From Benincasa hispida (taxonomy: Eukaryota; Streptophyta; Magnoliopsida; Cucurbitales; Cucurbitaceae), in assembly GCF_009727055.1 (NCBI RefSeq), contig NC_052357.1:82399621-82463620 (forward strand): a stretch of 64,000 nt of DNA. The letters run 5' to 3'. The notes beneath the pieces are model-generated. The model had not been told where the DNA came from. It saw nothing but the letters and a program-made list of their open reading frames with translations, and did not search any database. Shown one piece after another: positions 1 through 11,021 of the stretch. Each line of letters begins with the position of its first letter. The first letter of the stretch is position 1. The translations under genes were made by a program, and so were the position numbers.

Positions 1-1629
1 GGCAAAAGCTTTTTAATCCAAAATAGAAAGTCCAATTTATAGAAAAAAGCCATGCAACAATTGCATGAACCAAATCCATAAAACCCCAACACCTATAATC
101 TACTGTCTTAGTGTGCTTAACGTCTCCACTATAAGCCAACACTTAGGCCACTATTTTGTTAGTGGAATTATCCAACAAAAGTTTAGATTTTTTCACTAAC
201 TATAGTCAAAGGGCAAAATAGTCATTTGGCCAAAGTCAAACTCTGACAAAAAAGTCAACATTTTGACTTTTAATGATTTTTTCTGTGTTGACTAATTTTG
301 ACCTCCCGAGCATGAATCCGCATTCATTTTCTCGAAACTCAAATCATATTTGAATATAAGATCGGTCAAAGTTTGACTTTTCAAAGTAAAAAAGTCAACT
401 CTTTGACTTTTTAAATCTTTAACCATTTCCATTATTTTCGACCTTCCGAATATGAACGTATTCATATTCTTGATATTTAAATCTCATTTAAATATTAAAT
501 CAGTATCTCTAAACTAAAAACCCAACCACTTTATCACATATACTTGTCAATTTCTCTCTCTTCACCTAATTCAAACAATTCGAATCATTCTATCATACTG
601 TTCTAAGTTTATTCCATATGAGCTAGTAGGGGAACCTAATAGACCTATAAATCATGGGCTCCAACGATCCGAGATTAGCTAGGTAAACTCTTTAGACGGA
701 GTTAATCAACATTCGTTAACTAACGGGTCATTCCACTATAATCCAGTAGTTGCACTCCCCTCACTATACATATATTTGTGTCCATTTGATATAACCATGA
801 TTAGTTAGCTAATCCTTCACAGGTTGTTCGTAATCTCGACTAGGTCATAAAAACCGTTTTACCCCCAAGACTACATCTTGTTCCTTAAGTTCCACTGATT
901 CTCTAATGAACAATTGGTTTAAGGTCATCCAACCTATAAACCGAATCCTTCTTGGGCCAAGGAGAGGGTGGGGCCCCTTGTTAAAGACCTGGATTCAGTA
1001 CTAATGGGAACAATCTATCTACTATCCCTATAACGGGTAGGAGTGAATTCTATCTTGCACCCTATGTTTCCAGCTATCCACCCGATCTTACCCCTGAAAT
1101 GGGAGGCTTATTGGGCCAGCGATGATGAGCTACCCTCACTTATGCAGATCTAAGGATAGTTCCGAGTGAACAGGAGTTCATAGTTAGCTCAGGATTAAGA
1201 TTATATTACCTAGGTCATCAATTAACGAAATAGTCAGTTTTATACATAAAACGACATTTAGAACATAAAAAGTGACTATTTCATGGTCCAGTCTTATGCA
1301 AACTCATTGCATAGGATGCCCCCACTCACATATCTTTATATGAACGATTTAGGATCACATCGTTTGTACCAACCACAAAGTGGGCCGCATCTATAGTGTC
1401 CCCCGAATAAGGCGCCCAACCTTATTCATATACTATAGACCATTTTGGCTATATATTTGAACTTGATCCACATTTATGTCACTACATAAAGTTCAAACTA
1501 CATTAAATAGCCTCAGGACCTTAGTTTATTGGATTCAAGATTACAATTTCAATAACAACTTTATCGAAAAACAAAACAGAATATGTTTATTAATTACAAA
1601 CTACGAGTTTTAGGACATATAATCCAACA
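1..1629 (-). mobile_element. Copia-type LTR, minus strand, cut by the window edge
   Basis: Read on the minus strand, this begins at 1629 with TGTTGGATTATATGTCC and then a match to the Copia-A 3' LTR start at 14018 (ACTCGTAGTTTGTAA). The homology continues through the stretch about an annual-type GACATAA...GTGGATCAAG region that is cut at 14188 in the other copy. No PPT adjoins 1629, so it is a solo LTR or a truncated end rather than a 3' LTR with its internal region. No coding sequence is seen. The other LTR end lies to the left of the window. Confidence 0.75.
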
Positions 1630-2042
1630 GCTACAACACATGCAGCTCTTCTCTTTGCATGTTGATCGATAATATAATGAGAAGATTGGAGTAAAATCAG
1701 GCATGCAATAAAAAGGTTTTTTAGAGGAAAACTGGTTAGAAGAAAGGTTCTTCAACCTTGTTGCAACAGTGAGCTTTTCTCCTTCATCCCTTGATTCAAG
1801 CTTGTTTTGAGTCCCACAACTCAATCTAGAGCACAGAGAGAATAGTGAGGAAGATCTTAAGGTGGTCTACAACAAGAAATAGAGAAGATTGTATCTAGAG
1901 AAGAAGCCTTGAAGAAGTTCTACAAGAGGAATGTCTTGAAACCTATTTTTCTGCATAAGGATGCTTTGCATTATGCCAAAATTAGTGAATTTGAATGCTT
2001 AGATGATCTTTGTGCTTCCGCTGCAATTGATACAATCGTACA
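1630..2042 (+). repeat. Remnant of the Copia-A 5' LTR (R/U5 side)
   Basis: The segment ends in ...CGTACA at 2042, directly before a Copia-type primer site, so it is the 3' part of a 5' LTR. Its U3 start is missing and is replaced by the minus-strand LTR ending at 1629. A short open frame at 1909-2094 crosses the LTR/primer-site boundary and is not a gene. Confidence 0.65.
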
Positions 2043-2044
2043 AT

Positions 2045-2056
2045 TAGTATCAGAGC
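2045..2056 (+). other. Primer-binding site of Copia-A (initiator-Met tRNA type)
   Basis: The bases TAGTATCAGAGC match the plant retrotransposon PBS TGGTATCAGAGC (3' end of tRNA-iMet) with one mismatch. It lies 2 bases after the LTR end ACA at 2042, the normal Copia arrangement (ACA, ATT, GGTATCAGAGC). Confidence 0.75.
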
Positions 2057-2329
2057 ATCAAATCAGCATTCAATTCGGTTTAATTTTGGTTTAGTGGGTG
2101 TTTTATATGAGAAATATGAAACTGATGCACTGATATGGTTTTCTGAGTTTTGGTTGTTTAATTCTCTTTAATTTCTCATTTAAATTTGTAATTGGCTCTT
2201 GCTCGATGAGCTTTAATGTGTTCTCAAGAATCTATAATTTATTTGAAGTCATTAGAGTAGAAATGAAGCTGTAAATCAAAGAAACAAGCGAAGAGGCCGA
2301 GTTGCAGTTCCAGAAAAATCAGCGTCTGT

Positions 2330-3140
2330 TTTTATCGTCTCTGTGGTTCCAGTTGCTAAACGATCGTCTAGCTCTAGAAGCTACATGATGTGAATAAAAG
2401 CTAGACGATCATATAGCAATGGGTATTGGTCATTGTGATGTTGAACGCTAGACGATCGTGTACCTACGGGAGCTGAACGATGCATTCAATTTGCTATACG
2501 ATAGCATTAAGCGATCGTTTAGCTTTGGCATGGGAACTAAACGATACGTTGAATTTACTATATGATAGTACTATGCGATCGTTTAACAACGATGCGCGCT
2601 AAGTGATGCGATGAAGTGCTACGCGATAGCACTGAGCGATCGTTTAGATGCGAAGCTAAGCGATCGTATAGACGAAGTGCTAAGCGATGCATTGAAGTTT
2701 CTATGCGATGGAACTAAACAAATCGCTTACCTACGATGTTGAACGACGTGATGATGTTCAATATGATGGATCTAAGCGATCGTTTAGCTACACGGCGGAT
2801 ACTGAACAATGACATGTAGCATTAGACGATGGTGTTAAGCGATTATTTGGTTCTATACGATAGAACTAAAAGATAGTGATGAAGAGCTATACGATAGCCA
2901 TGAGCGATCGCTTACTTCGATCGTTTATCTTTGATCAGGAGCTAAATGATGCGTCGAGTTGCTATGCGATAGCACTACGCGATTGTTTACCTCTATGCGG
3001 GTGCTAGAAAATGCGTTGAATGCTATGCGATGGCATTAAACGATCGTTTACCTTTTCGCGTGCTAAACGATCAAGCATTTACTAAACGATTTGGCAAAAT
3101 GCTAGACGATGGTCGTCATAGCTAAACGATGAGACTTAGC
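2330..3140. repeat. Degenerate tract of ACGATCGT palindromes in the Copia-A leader
   Basis: About 800 bp contain dozens of copies of CTAAACGATCGTTTAG-like and GCTATGCGATAGCACT-like strings, with CGATCG cores or GCTATxCGATAGC inverted repeats, spaced roughly 25-45 bp. A shorter related tract is in the Copia LTR fragment near 44700-44900. No reading frame is maintained. The open frame at 3155-3340 just after it is GGTTC-rich low-complexity sequence. Confidence 0.8.
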
Positions 3141-4941
3141 GAGATGTTGAACATGTGCAAGGGCTGCCGGTTCAACCGATTCTCTTGTGGTATGGTCTGG
3201 TTCAGCTTCTAATGGTTCTTGGCTGGTCTGGTTCAGACATAGCTAGTCCGGTTCAGATGGTTCGGGTCCGGTTCAAGCTACTTGAGTTCGTTTTGAAGCG
3301 GTTCGAGCGGTCCGGGAGCTGTCTGGAAGCTGTTTTGTAATAATTAGGTTTTGTTTGCATGTTTTTGCCAAAACTAAAACCATATCAGTCTGTGTTTAAT
3401 TATTTATGCATTTGATGTATGTTATAATTAAATAAATCTTGTATGTGCATATAGTATGCCATTTAGATTTAAAATCTCACCATAGGAAGCATGTAACATG
3501 CATTGAAAGTATGTAACAACAGCTGAATGCTCACGTAGGTCGACCACCTGTTTTAATTGTTAAAACTTATAAAGCCTAGGTTACAAACTCAACTGGTATA
3601 TAATCTTGTCTAAGGCTGGGGGTACTTACCTGGGGATTATGGCCGAATTATTGAGAGTGATGTAAGGTAATAAAATGGTTTATCACCTAGAGATCATAGG
3701 TTAAAATCCAATTATAAGGGTTATACTTGGATAAACCACATGCACTTAGGGTTGTTTTATTAGCCGAAAAGAACCTAAGTATAAATCTACCCAAAATAGA
3801 ACACTTCAGTGGTAGTTTAATAACTTTTATATGATAGAGTTATTAGAAAACTTCAGTGGAAGATTAATAACATATACGATATGTTATTTTTTAGCTATCA
3901 CATCTCTAAGAGTTCACAATCCAGAGTTAAGCGGTACTTCGTGTCACCCTAGAAGTGACCTGCATTCGGAAAGTATCTTTTAGCTTGAATCTATATTTTG
4001 GTGAATAAGAGAATTTTGTTCAAATTTAAGTCTATTATACGATATATAGATTTCAACTGCCATGTCTCCACATAGTTTACACCGTGAGATTCGTATGACG
4101 CTTCGTGTTACCCTGGAAGTGGCCTCCATTCGGAAAGTGTTTTGTATAAGTCAAGATCAAGGTAAACAGAGGAAGTAGTTCATAGTAAGTGGGTGAAGGA
4201 TATATGTCAATATATCCTCCGATCTCCTCCATTAGTCTGAACCGTGAGATTCCTATGTTGTGCCTGCTGATTTACTTAGGCGGCCCTTTGCTAGTCGTTT
4301 AGCGACGGCTATCCCCGCCCTTTACTTAGGCGGCCCTTTACATAGGATTCGGAACAACATAGGCTTCATTAAAATGAATAGGGTCTTATAGTTCCGTCTT
4401 GGATGTTGTCTTCTATTTCGGAGGCAAATTCATACCGTCCTATAGGATCTGAACATGGTGGGTCACACTTACAAGAATTACTAAATTGTTAGTAAAGATC
4501 TTGACCGAAAACGATAACTAAACGACTATAGGAATAAAGAGTTATTCCGAAGACAATAGGAATAAGAGTTATTCCGGGGATAGTGTTTGGTAAAAATTGT
4601 TTGTTTTAGTGAAGGAGTATCTTACTACCCCACGGTAGCACATATTCTGACTCACTAAATATCGTTGCAAATAAATAATGGTTATGGGTACATTATTACT
4701 TTTTGCTAAAACTTGACTTTGGATTTAGTTACAATTTGCTAATTGGAATTTGTTTGAATTTTATCAGCATGTTGAATTCTAGAATACTCATTCCGATGTA
4801 CATAACAATAAAATCAAATCAACAAACAAATTACTAGCAGTTGATTATACCAAAAGAGTTTCAGCAGAGGATTGTCCTCTATCTCCCAACTCATTTGAAA
4901 TTATGAATTATATAGATGAGAATGCTGAATTCGAACAATAA
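3141..4941. other. Non-coding leader of Copia-A (gag not recognisable)
   Basis: No gag homology is seen. There are two related segments near 3905-3980 and 4080-4145 (each with CTTCGTGT.ACCCT.GAAGTG followed by CATTCGGAAAGT), and a doubled TTTACTTAGGCGGCCC near 4271 and 4320. Near 4780-4938 a degraded frame approaches the protease. Gag is expected here, so this region is probably deleted or degenerate. Confidence 0.55.
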
Positions 4942-5483
4942 GATAAATATGATTTACTTGTTATCGAAGCATGTTTAGTGGAAAACGATAAAATCTGGAT
5001 AATTGATTCAGGTGCCGCAAATCATGTATGTACTATCTCACAGGAAACAAGTTCCTAGAGACAATTGACAGAAGGTGAAACAATCTTTAAGGTAGGGACC
5101 GGGGAGATTGTTTCAGCCAAAGTAGTGGGGATATGAAGTTATTTATAGGAGATAAGTACATCTATTTGAAAAATGTATATTATATTCCTTCTATGAAAAG
5201 GAATCTAATTTCTGCCTCCTGTTTGCTAGAACAAAATTATAAAGTTTATTTCGAAAATGGTGAAGTGTTCATCAAAATGGGAAATAAACAGATTTGCTCT
5301 GCAAAATTAGAAAATAACTTGTACATGTTAAAACCAACTGAGTTCAAAGCTATTGTGAACATAGAGATGTTTAAAACTATTGGGACTCATAAGAAGAAGA
5401 TTTCTCCAAATGCCTATCTTTGGCACTTAAGACTGGGTCACATAAATATCAATAGGATTGAGAGATTGGTTAAGAACAGTTAA
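4942..5483 (+). pseudogene. Copia-A protease and pre-integrase segment (broken)
   Basis: The frame opening at 4942 encodes IWIIDSGAANHVC, the aspartic protease active site (DSG) of Copia polyproteins. It stops at TAG 5056-5058. A second break near 5125 shifts the reading into the frame of 5133-5483. That part carries the typical post-protease sequence (LKNVYYIPSMKRNLISASCL) and the pre-integrase zinc-binding start (WHLRLGHIN), then stops at 5481. The next segment continues integrase in a new frame, so the polyprotein is interrupted at least three times within 550 bp. Confidence 0.85.
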
Positions 5484-5492
5484 CTAAATAAG

Positions 5493-5894
5493 TTGGAAGA
5501 TAGTTCATTACCACCATGTGAGTCTTGTCTTGAGGGTAAAATGACAAAAAGATCTTTTTCTAGAAAAGGTCTTAGAGCCAAGGAACCCCAAGAGCTGATT
5601 CACTCAGACCTTTGTGGGCCTCTAAATGATAGAGCAATAGGAGGGTTTGAATATTTCATCAATTTTATAGATGATTATTCAAGGTATGGGCATATTTACC
5701 TAATATGCCAGAGTTCAAAGAGTATAAGGCTGGGGTTGAAAACCAATTATGTAAAAAGATTAAAACACTTCGATCGGATCGAGGTGGTGAATATATGGAC
5801 ACAAAATTCCAGAACTATTTGATAGAACATGGAATTCCGTCTCAACTCCCAGCCCCTAGCACACCCCAGCAGAACGGTGTGGCAGAAAGGAGAA
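5493..5894 (+). pseudogene. Copia-A integrase core, truncated
   Basis: The frame starting at 5493 holds the second half of the HHCC domain (CESCLEGK) and the core with HSDLCGPL (first catalytic Asp), then FIDDYSRYG. A shift moves the reading to the 5705 frame, which has LRSDRGGEY (second Asp) and NGVAERR (catalytic Glu region). The match stops abruptly at about 5894, where the sequence becomes an Athila-like element on the opposite strand. Some 50-60 codons normally found before the GCP.H motif are missing, and Copia resumes at 10115. Confidence 0.87.
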
Positions 5895-6396
5895 ATGCAT
5901 ACGTCAAATGTGTTGGTAGGGTTTTTAGTTCAAGGGTTGGTGGTTCCACGAGAGAAGGTTGCGTTATTTTTCTTTCTTCTTTTAGCTCTTCTTCATGTGT
6001 TGCAATCGATCCTTCTTCTTGGTTTGTTTATGCTACGATCGCATTACAGGCAGCTACGGATGCATCCTCTTCTTCACACTCTTCATCAGACTTTTCTTCT
6101 TCAATCAAATTTAGGTCATCATCAAAATCTTGCATGTCTTCTTCATCAGGAAATTTCATGGCAAGAATTATATTAAACTTGAGCTTCTGTCCATTTATGC
6201 TCAAAGTGATTTCTCCCTTATGCACATCAATTTGAGCACGACCCGTTGATAGGAAAGGTCGCCCCAAAACGATGGACAGATCTTTGTCAGTCTCATAGTC
6301 TAGGATGATGAAGTCAGCTAGCAAAATAAATTTATCAATCGTGATCAACACATCCTTCACCTTACCTTTTGGATGAACCAGAGATCTATTTGGCAA
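5895..6396 (-). pseudogene. Athila-like protease C-terminal half and pre-RT spacer
   Basis: On the minus strand the frame 6396-6028 encodes IDKFILLADFIILDYE and the retropepsin-like motif IVLGRPFLSTGRAQIDV, then an acidic stretch (FPDEEDMQDFDDD). After a stop, a related frame continues to about 5895 with EPPTLELKTLPTHLTYAFL, the conserved spacer just before RT in Athila-type pol. The sequence ends there, within a few codons of where RT would begin. The catalytic half of protease (D.GAS) lies in the degraded sequence to the right (6400-6690). Confidence 0.75.
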
Positions 6397-7293
6397 TTAA
6401 AGAGTCACGAAGGTGGGCACAAGTTGCCCCATATTTAATTGTCGAAAGATTGACAGCGGCATCAAATTTATGCTGGCCCCAATTAATACAGGGCTTGCCT
6501 AATATAGAGTCCTTCTATAGAGCAAGGAATAGTGAAGATCCCAGGATCGCTCATCTTCGGTGGGATAATAGATTTGGAACTTTGCATTAATGCCACCATG
6601 AAAAATTTCCAGCACCTCTTTTCTTAGTTACCATGTCCTTCAGAAACTTGACATAGGTAGGCATTTCCTCTATCGCTTCGCTGAAAGGAATATTAACATG
6701 TAATTGTTAGCATAGACAGGAAGCGTTGGTATTGTACCTCTTCGTTTTTCTTCTTCCTTAGCCTCTGAGGGAAGGGTGGTAACTGAATTTTCATCGTTCC
6801 CGTTTCATTTGAATTTGAGGTTAATGCAACCTCAGGTTCTACTACTTCATTTTCCTTCTCTTCTTCTTGCATTGCAGCAATCTCAGGCTCAGCTGTGATG
6901 GAAGTTATTCTACTCTGATCCTTTCTTCCTCCCTCCACGGTCTTTCCACTGCGCAATGTCACAACCTGACATTACTCTCTACCTGATCCCCTTGGGTTGT
7001 GTGGAAGCTCGATTGAACTTGGCAATGCCCCTTGCGGTCTACTTTTGAGCTCATTCACAATCTGGCCCATTTGCAATTTAAGGTTGCGGATGGACGTTGC
7101 CTGACTTTAAAGCACTATCTCATTTTTCTCTATATATTGCTTCAATAGGCTTTCTAGAGAAGAAGATTGCGGTGGTTGTTGTGAGCTTCTTGCTTGGTTG
7201 CTCTATTGACTGTTACTGCGTTGAAAGAATCCTAGTGGCCATTCTTTTTGTGCCACAGATTGAAAATTTTGTTGTTGATTCTTCCAAGCAAAA
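6397..7293 (-). pseudogene. Athila-like gag C-terminus and linker, with TLRSGK motif
   Basis: The minus-strand frame 6962-6693 begins MTLRSGKTVEGGRK. TLRSGK is a signature of Athila-type gag-pol. It continues as an acidic linker (MQEEEKENEVVEPEVAL) towards LPPFPQRLRKKKNEEVQYQRFL, which normally precedes protease. The strand between 6970 and 7293 encodes the MGQI...ELK coiled-coil-like region and a FNRSNSQ... basic stretch in degraded form. Frames are broken in several places. Confidence 0.65.
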
Positions 7294-8138
7294 TTAGGGT
7301 GGTTTTTCCACCTGTGCTTGTAGGTGCTTGAAAAGGGGTTTCTTTACAAAATATATAGACTGTGGATTTTGTAGGCAATCCTCCATCGCATGCCCATCAC
7401 CGCAAGTCGCACACCTTATGGTGTTTTGACTTATTGCGTTGATTTGCCCACCTTGCAGTGTTGAGCTGCTGATCATCATTCCTTGAATCAAATTCATCAT
7501 TGCGGTCATTTAGTTTTGTAATGAGACAATAGCACCGTTATTTGCATCAGAATCATTGAGTCTTAATCTCTGGTCACTCTTCCTCCAGTCTTCATGATTC
7601 TTGGAGATGTGGTCCAGGATATTCTTCACCTCATCATAAGTCTTGTGAAGCAGACCACCAGCTGCTGCCGCATTAGTAGTGGTCTGCGAAGTAGGATTCA
7701 AACCGTAGTAGAAAATTTCCATTTACAGACAATCTGGTAGCCCATTATGCAGAAAATCTCTCCTGGTTCGAGTGAATAAGCCCATTTCCTAGCTTGATCA
7801 CAGAGAGAAAATGGGAACAACATTAATCGAACTTCTTCATCAGAGATGTTCGGGAACACAAAAGTATTGCATATTTCAATAAAACTTCGGACATGGGCGT
7901 GTGGATCCTCGCCACGCCTTCGTCCGAATTGACCTACAGTCTGGATCATCTGCAGCATCACCGGTTTCATTTCAAATATACTTCCGTCTAAGGCAGGCCT
8001 TATGATTCCCAGAGAGAAATCATAGAGGTTTGGCGATGTATAGTCTCTAATATGCCTATTGCGATCGTTTTCCAACAGAATCGGATGTTCCATGACATTG
8101 TTGTTGTTTGGTGCTTCATTCCTAGGCTGCTCCGCCAT
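7294..8138 (-). pseudogene. Athila-like gag, N-terminal and zinc-knuckle parts, internally deleted
   Basis: The minus frame starting at 8138 (MAEQPRNEAPNNNN) has the conserved gag core: HPILLENDRNRHIRDY, LYDFSLGIIRPALDG, FIEICNTFVFPNIS and LFPFSLCDQARKWAYSLEPGEI. At about 7750 the sequence jumps from PGEI to the segment NGLPDCLQMEIFYYGLNP, losing about 190 bp (the TSWE...KKYFPP and KRLVRDCP parts present at 47370-47530) and changing frame. The parts at 7722-7510 and 7509-7294 contain KTYDEVKNILDHISKNHEDW and a CATCGDGHAMEDC zinc knuckle (CX2CX3HX4C). Confidence 0.85.
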
Positions 8139-8256
8139 CTCTTCATTCCTAGTCTCCTTCGAAATGTTCTCTCAATCTTCGGGTCGTACTTCACCAGAGA
8201 TTGAGAGTTATGCAAAGAAATCATAAAAATTACCGTTAACATCTATTTTGCCGAAG

Positions 8257-8274
8257 TCCCCGGCAACGGCGCCA
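8257..8274 (-). other. Primer-binding site, Asp-tRNA type
   Basis: The minus strand reads TGGCGCCGTTGCCGGGGA, which is complementary to the 3' end of plant tRNA-Asp. It is 6 bases inside the LTR end (ATCA, AGTTTT). This is the best-preserved Asp PBS in the window. Confidence 0.85.
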
Positions 8275-8280
8275 AAAACT

Positions 8281-10114
8281 TGATGCTTGAATTTTATGAA
8301 GTGGAAATATGGATGATATGCGTTGACGGAGTTGTGCACTCAAGTTTCTCTAGCGGAATTCAAGTATAAATTCCTCTGAGTTTCCTGGTAAGTCTAGGGT
8401 CAAACACAGGGACTTGTGAAAATAGTTGCGTTGATAATGTTTATGAAAACTTTGTGGTAACCAAGTACATAAATAAAGTGCGGATGTGTTATTGCGTTGA
8501 TAAAAAAAGAGTAAATAAAGGCGGCGGATTTGAGAAAGAGAGTTGCGTTGATAGATGCACTGAGTATGCGATGAACGAGTTGAGAAGATCATTAGCTAGC
8601 GTTACTCGGGAATGCGTCAAACTTTGCGATCATGTTACAACCATGCACAACAAGTCATTTCCTAATGTAAATGCGATGCTCCTAAGTCTAGGACACATGT
8701 GTTGAATGCAAAATGTCCATAGAGCTTATCCCTAAGTCTCTACTCTTGTCCTATGCATTGATGCAAAATGCATGAAAGCAAGGTGACCGCATACAATCAT
8801 ATCTTATTGCTAAGATGCATGCAATGCGTTCTGTCTCTTATACACATCTAGATGTGTATAAGAGACAGGTCTAGGACACATGTGTTGAATGCAAAATGTC
8901 CATAGAGCTTATCCCTAAGTCTCTACTCTTGTCCTATGCATTGATGCAAAATGCATGAAAGCAAGGTGACCGCATACAATCATATCTTATTGCTAAGATG
9001 CATGCAATGCGTTAATAACAAATAGTGCTCATTCCTAAGCGCCTATCTCTCGTTTATGTGTTCACATCTGGTTCTTCCAAACCTAGATTATGACCTAACC
9101 TTCCCAGTTCTAGATCTTGTCCTTAGACTACCCTTCCGAGTATCTCTAATAGACGAATGAAGCATAAATAAACAAGATAATCATAAAGAATGAAGATTCC
9201 CTAGTTGTGCTAGCTAAATGCTTCTCAACCCATTTAACTGTTTTAGTTACTCATGCGTGAATTACAGAGAGTGAACAGATATAAAGGAAGACGTTCCATT
9301 CTTATAATTGAATTGAGTACAAAATGATAATGGAAATAAAGGTAGAGAGCCTGGTAGCAATTCCTTGCTGACCGAAGCTTTTTACACTGAATATCTATTC
9401 TGATCTACAAATATTCCCGCTTCCGCAGGTGTCGGCCCTCTCTCTGTCTTGGAGCTTTCGGTGCTTTCCCCAGCTTATCGGAACGATCTATCGACACACC
9501 TTCTTCCTCGCGTCTACCTTAAAATGAAAAAAGACTATGGACATAGATGCGAACTTGTAAAATGATGAAATAATTGACTGCTTAACCGCTTCTCTGAAGA
9601 ATGCACTTGGTATTTATAGGGCATCAAAGGTGAAAGGCGGCTTCTCTCTCTTGGTTGTACAGATGGGACAACTTTAATTCCTTACTGATGCGCCGGATAA
9701 TTTTCACCGATAAAGCTAGATGTACTTTGTGACCATTATCGGCTATTAACTTAATTTGGATCCAACTGCCGTCAGCTTTCTGTCCCATCGATCTTAGTTG
9801 TCCTTTCATCCGAATGCGCCCACCATGTTGCGGTGATTCTTCTTGGGTGAATGTTTGCGAGCATGATCAACGCAAAGTCTTGCGATGAAGTTGCGCTCGA
9901 CCAATGTATTCCTATGATCGCATTCTTTGCATTGCGTTAACGCATTATTCTGCACAAAAATATAAAGATCAACTGCTCTAATGCATTGGACGCATGTGAC
10001 TGCAATATTATAGAATTTATGCTTCATGGACGCAATTTAACATATTTCATCAACACAATCCGACATTGTTTAAGGATTCAGCACTATGATAACGTGCATT
10101 TCTGCCCGTTATCA
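8281..10114 (-). repeat. Alpha-group 5' LTR of the truncated Athila-like element
   Basis: On the minus strand it begins TGATAACGGGCAGAAATGCACG at 10114 and ends in CATCA at 8281. The TATA box (CTATAAATA) is at 9611-9619. The apparent length is 1834 bp, but 183 bp of this are a sequencing-adapter artefact (8831-9013). The corrected length, about 1651 bp, agrees with other alpha LTRs (1615-1703 bp). Confidence 0.85.
8831..8868. other. Tn5/Nextera mosaic-end junction, an assembly artefact
   Basis: CTGTCTCTTATACACATCT is followed at once by its reverse complement AGATGTGTATAAGAGACAG. These are the two 19-bp Tn5 mosaic ends, abutted as in a Nextera mate-pair junction adapter. The same 145 bp flank it on both sides (8686-8830 and 8869-9013), in the same orientation. 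Other alpha LTRs lack both. It is not plant DNA. Confidence 0.96.
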
Positions 10115-11021
10115 GTTGTCCAACACATTTGTTTGTGCAGAATGTTAAAAAACTGGAACATCGTTCAAAAGTATGCCTATTTGTAGGTTGCCCAAAAGAA
10201 GCAAAAGGTGGTCTCTTTAATGATCCTGAGGAAGATAAAATGTTTGTATCGCTAAATGCAACCTTCCTGGAGGAAGATTATATAACGAACCATCAACCTC
10301 GCAGTAAGCTAGTAATAGAAGAAATGTCCAAAGAAACGAAAAATGTATCAACAAGAGTTGTTGATCGAGCAGGTCCTTCAACACGAGTTGTTGATAGAGC
10401 AGGTCCGTTTACAAGAGTTATTGATGAATTTGATACTTCACATCCTTCTCAAGAGTTGAGAATTCCTCGTCGTAGTGGAAGGGTTGTGCAACAGCCTGAT
10501 CGGTACATTGGTTTAACTGAAACTCAAGTCATCATACCAGATGATGGTTTAGAGGATCCATTGTCTTTTAATCAAACAATGAACGATGTGGACAAAGACC
10601 AATGGATTAAAGCCATGGACCTTGAAATGGAATCTATGTAATTCAATTCTATCTAGGATCTTATAGATCAACTGGAAGGGGTAAAACCCATCGGTTGAAA
10701 GTGAGTACAGACCTACAAAGCTAGACTTGTAGCAAAAGGGTTTACCCAAAGAGAGAGGTTAGATTTTGAAGAAATCTTCTCACCAGTTGCCATGATAAAG
10801 TCTATTAGAATACTCTTGTCCATAGCCACATTTTATGATTATGAAATATTGCAAATGGATGTCAAGACAGATTTTCTAAATGGCTATCTTGAAGAGAGTA
10901 TCTATATGTCTCAACCAGAAGGGTTTATGCAGAAGGGTCAAGAGCAAAAAGTTTGCAAGCTTAATCGATCCATTTATGGATTAAAACAAGCTTCTAGATC
11001 CTGGAATATGAGATTTGACAC
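10115..11021 (+). pseudogene. Copia-A, integrase C-terminal region and RT N-terminal half
   Basis: Copia resumes at 10115 with GCPTHLFVQN followed by KKLEHRSKVCLFVGCPKE, then FLEEDYITNHQPRSK and a proline/serine-poor linker with a doubled TRVVDRAGP (positions 10350-10420). The RT start (DQWIKAMDLEMESM) is at 10590-10640 and ends at a stop. A new frame carries LDFEEIFSPVAMIKSIRILL, LQMDVKTDFLNG (first RT catalytic Asp), EESIYMSQPEGF and KLNRSIYGLKQASRSWNMRFD. The frame is then cut at 11021 by a solo LTR. Confidence 0.87.

Larger units (their letters stand above)
5895..10114 (-). mobile_element. Alpha Athila-like Ty3/gypsy element, truncated in pol
   Basis: Reading leftward: complete 5' LTR (10114 to 8281), Asp-tRNA PBS, gag, linker with the Athila hallmark TLRSGK, protease, and the spacer leading to RT. 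It ends at about 5895 inside that spacer, joined directly to Copia integrase. RT, RH, INT and the 3' LTR are absent, so a deletion removed the rest of the element together with adjoining Copia sequence. No target duplication can be checked for that reason. Unlike the alpha elements M and P, this copy continues past protease, so it derives from a pol-bearing relative. Confidence 0.85.

Noticed and set aside
1909..2094. 61-codon open frame near the start of Copia-A
   Set aside because: It spans the LTR end and the primer-binding site, so it cannot be a separate gene.
3155..3340. 61-codon open frame with a hydrophobic, GGTTC-encoded sequence
   Set aside because: Low-complexity GGTTC/GGTCC repeats in the Copia leader; no homology and no start context.
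5829..6176. Plus-strand open frame rich in Leu/His/Ser after Copia integrase
   Set aside because: It is antisense to the Athila-like protease and spacer, which has clear homology on the minus strand.
8831..8868. 38-bp perfect palindrome as a transposon terminus or protein-binding site
   Set aside because: Both halves are the exact Tn5 mosaic end used in Nextera libraries, and they are flanked by an exact 145-bp duplication.
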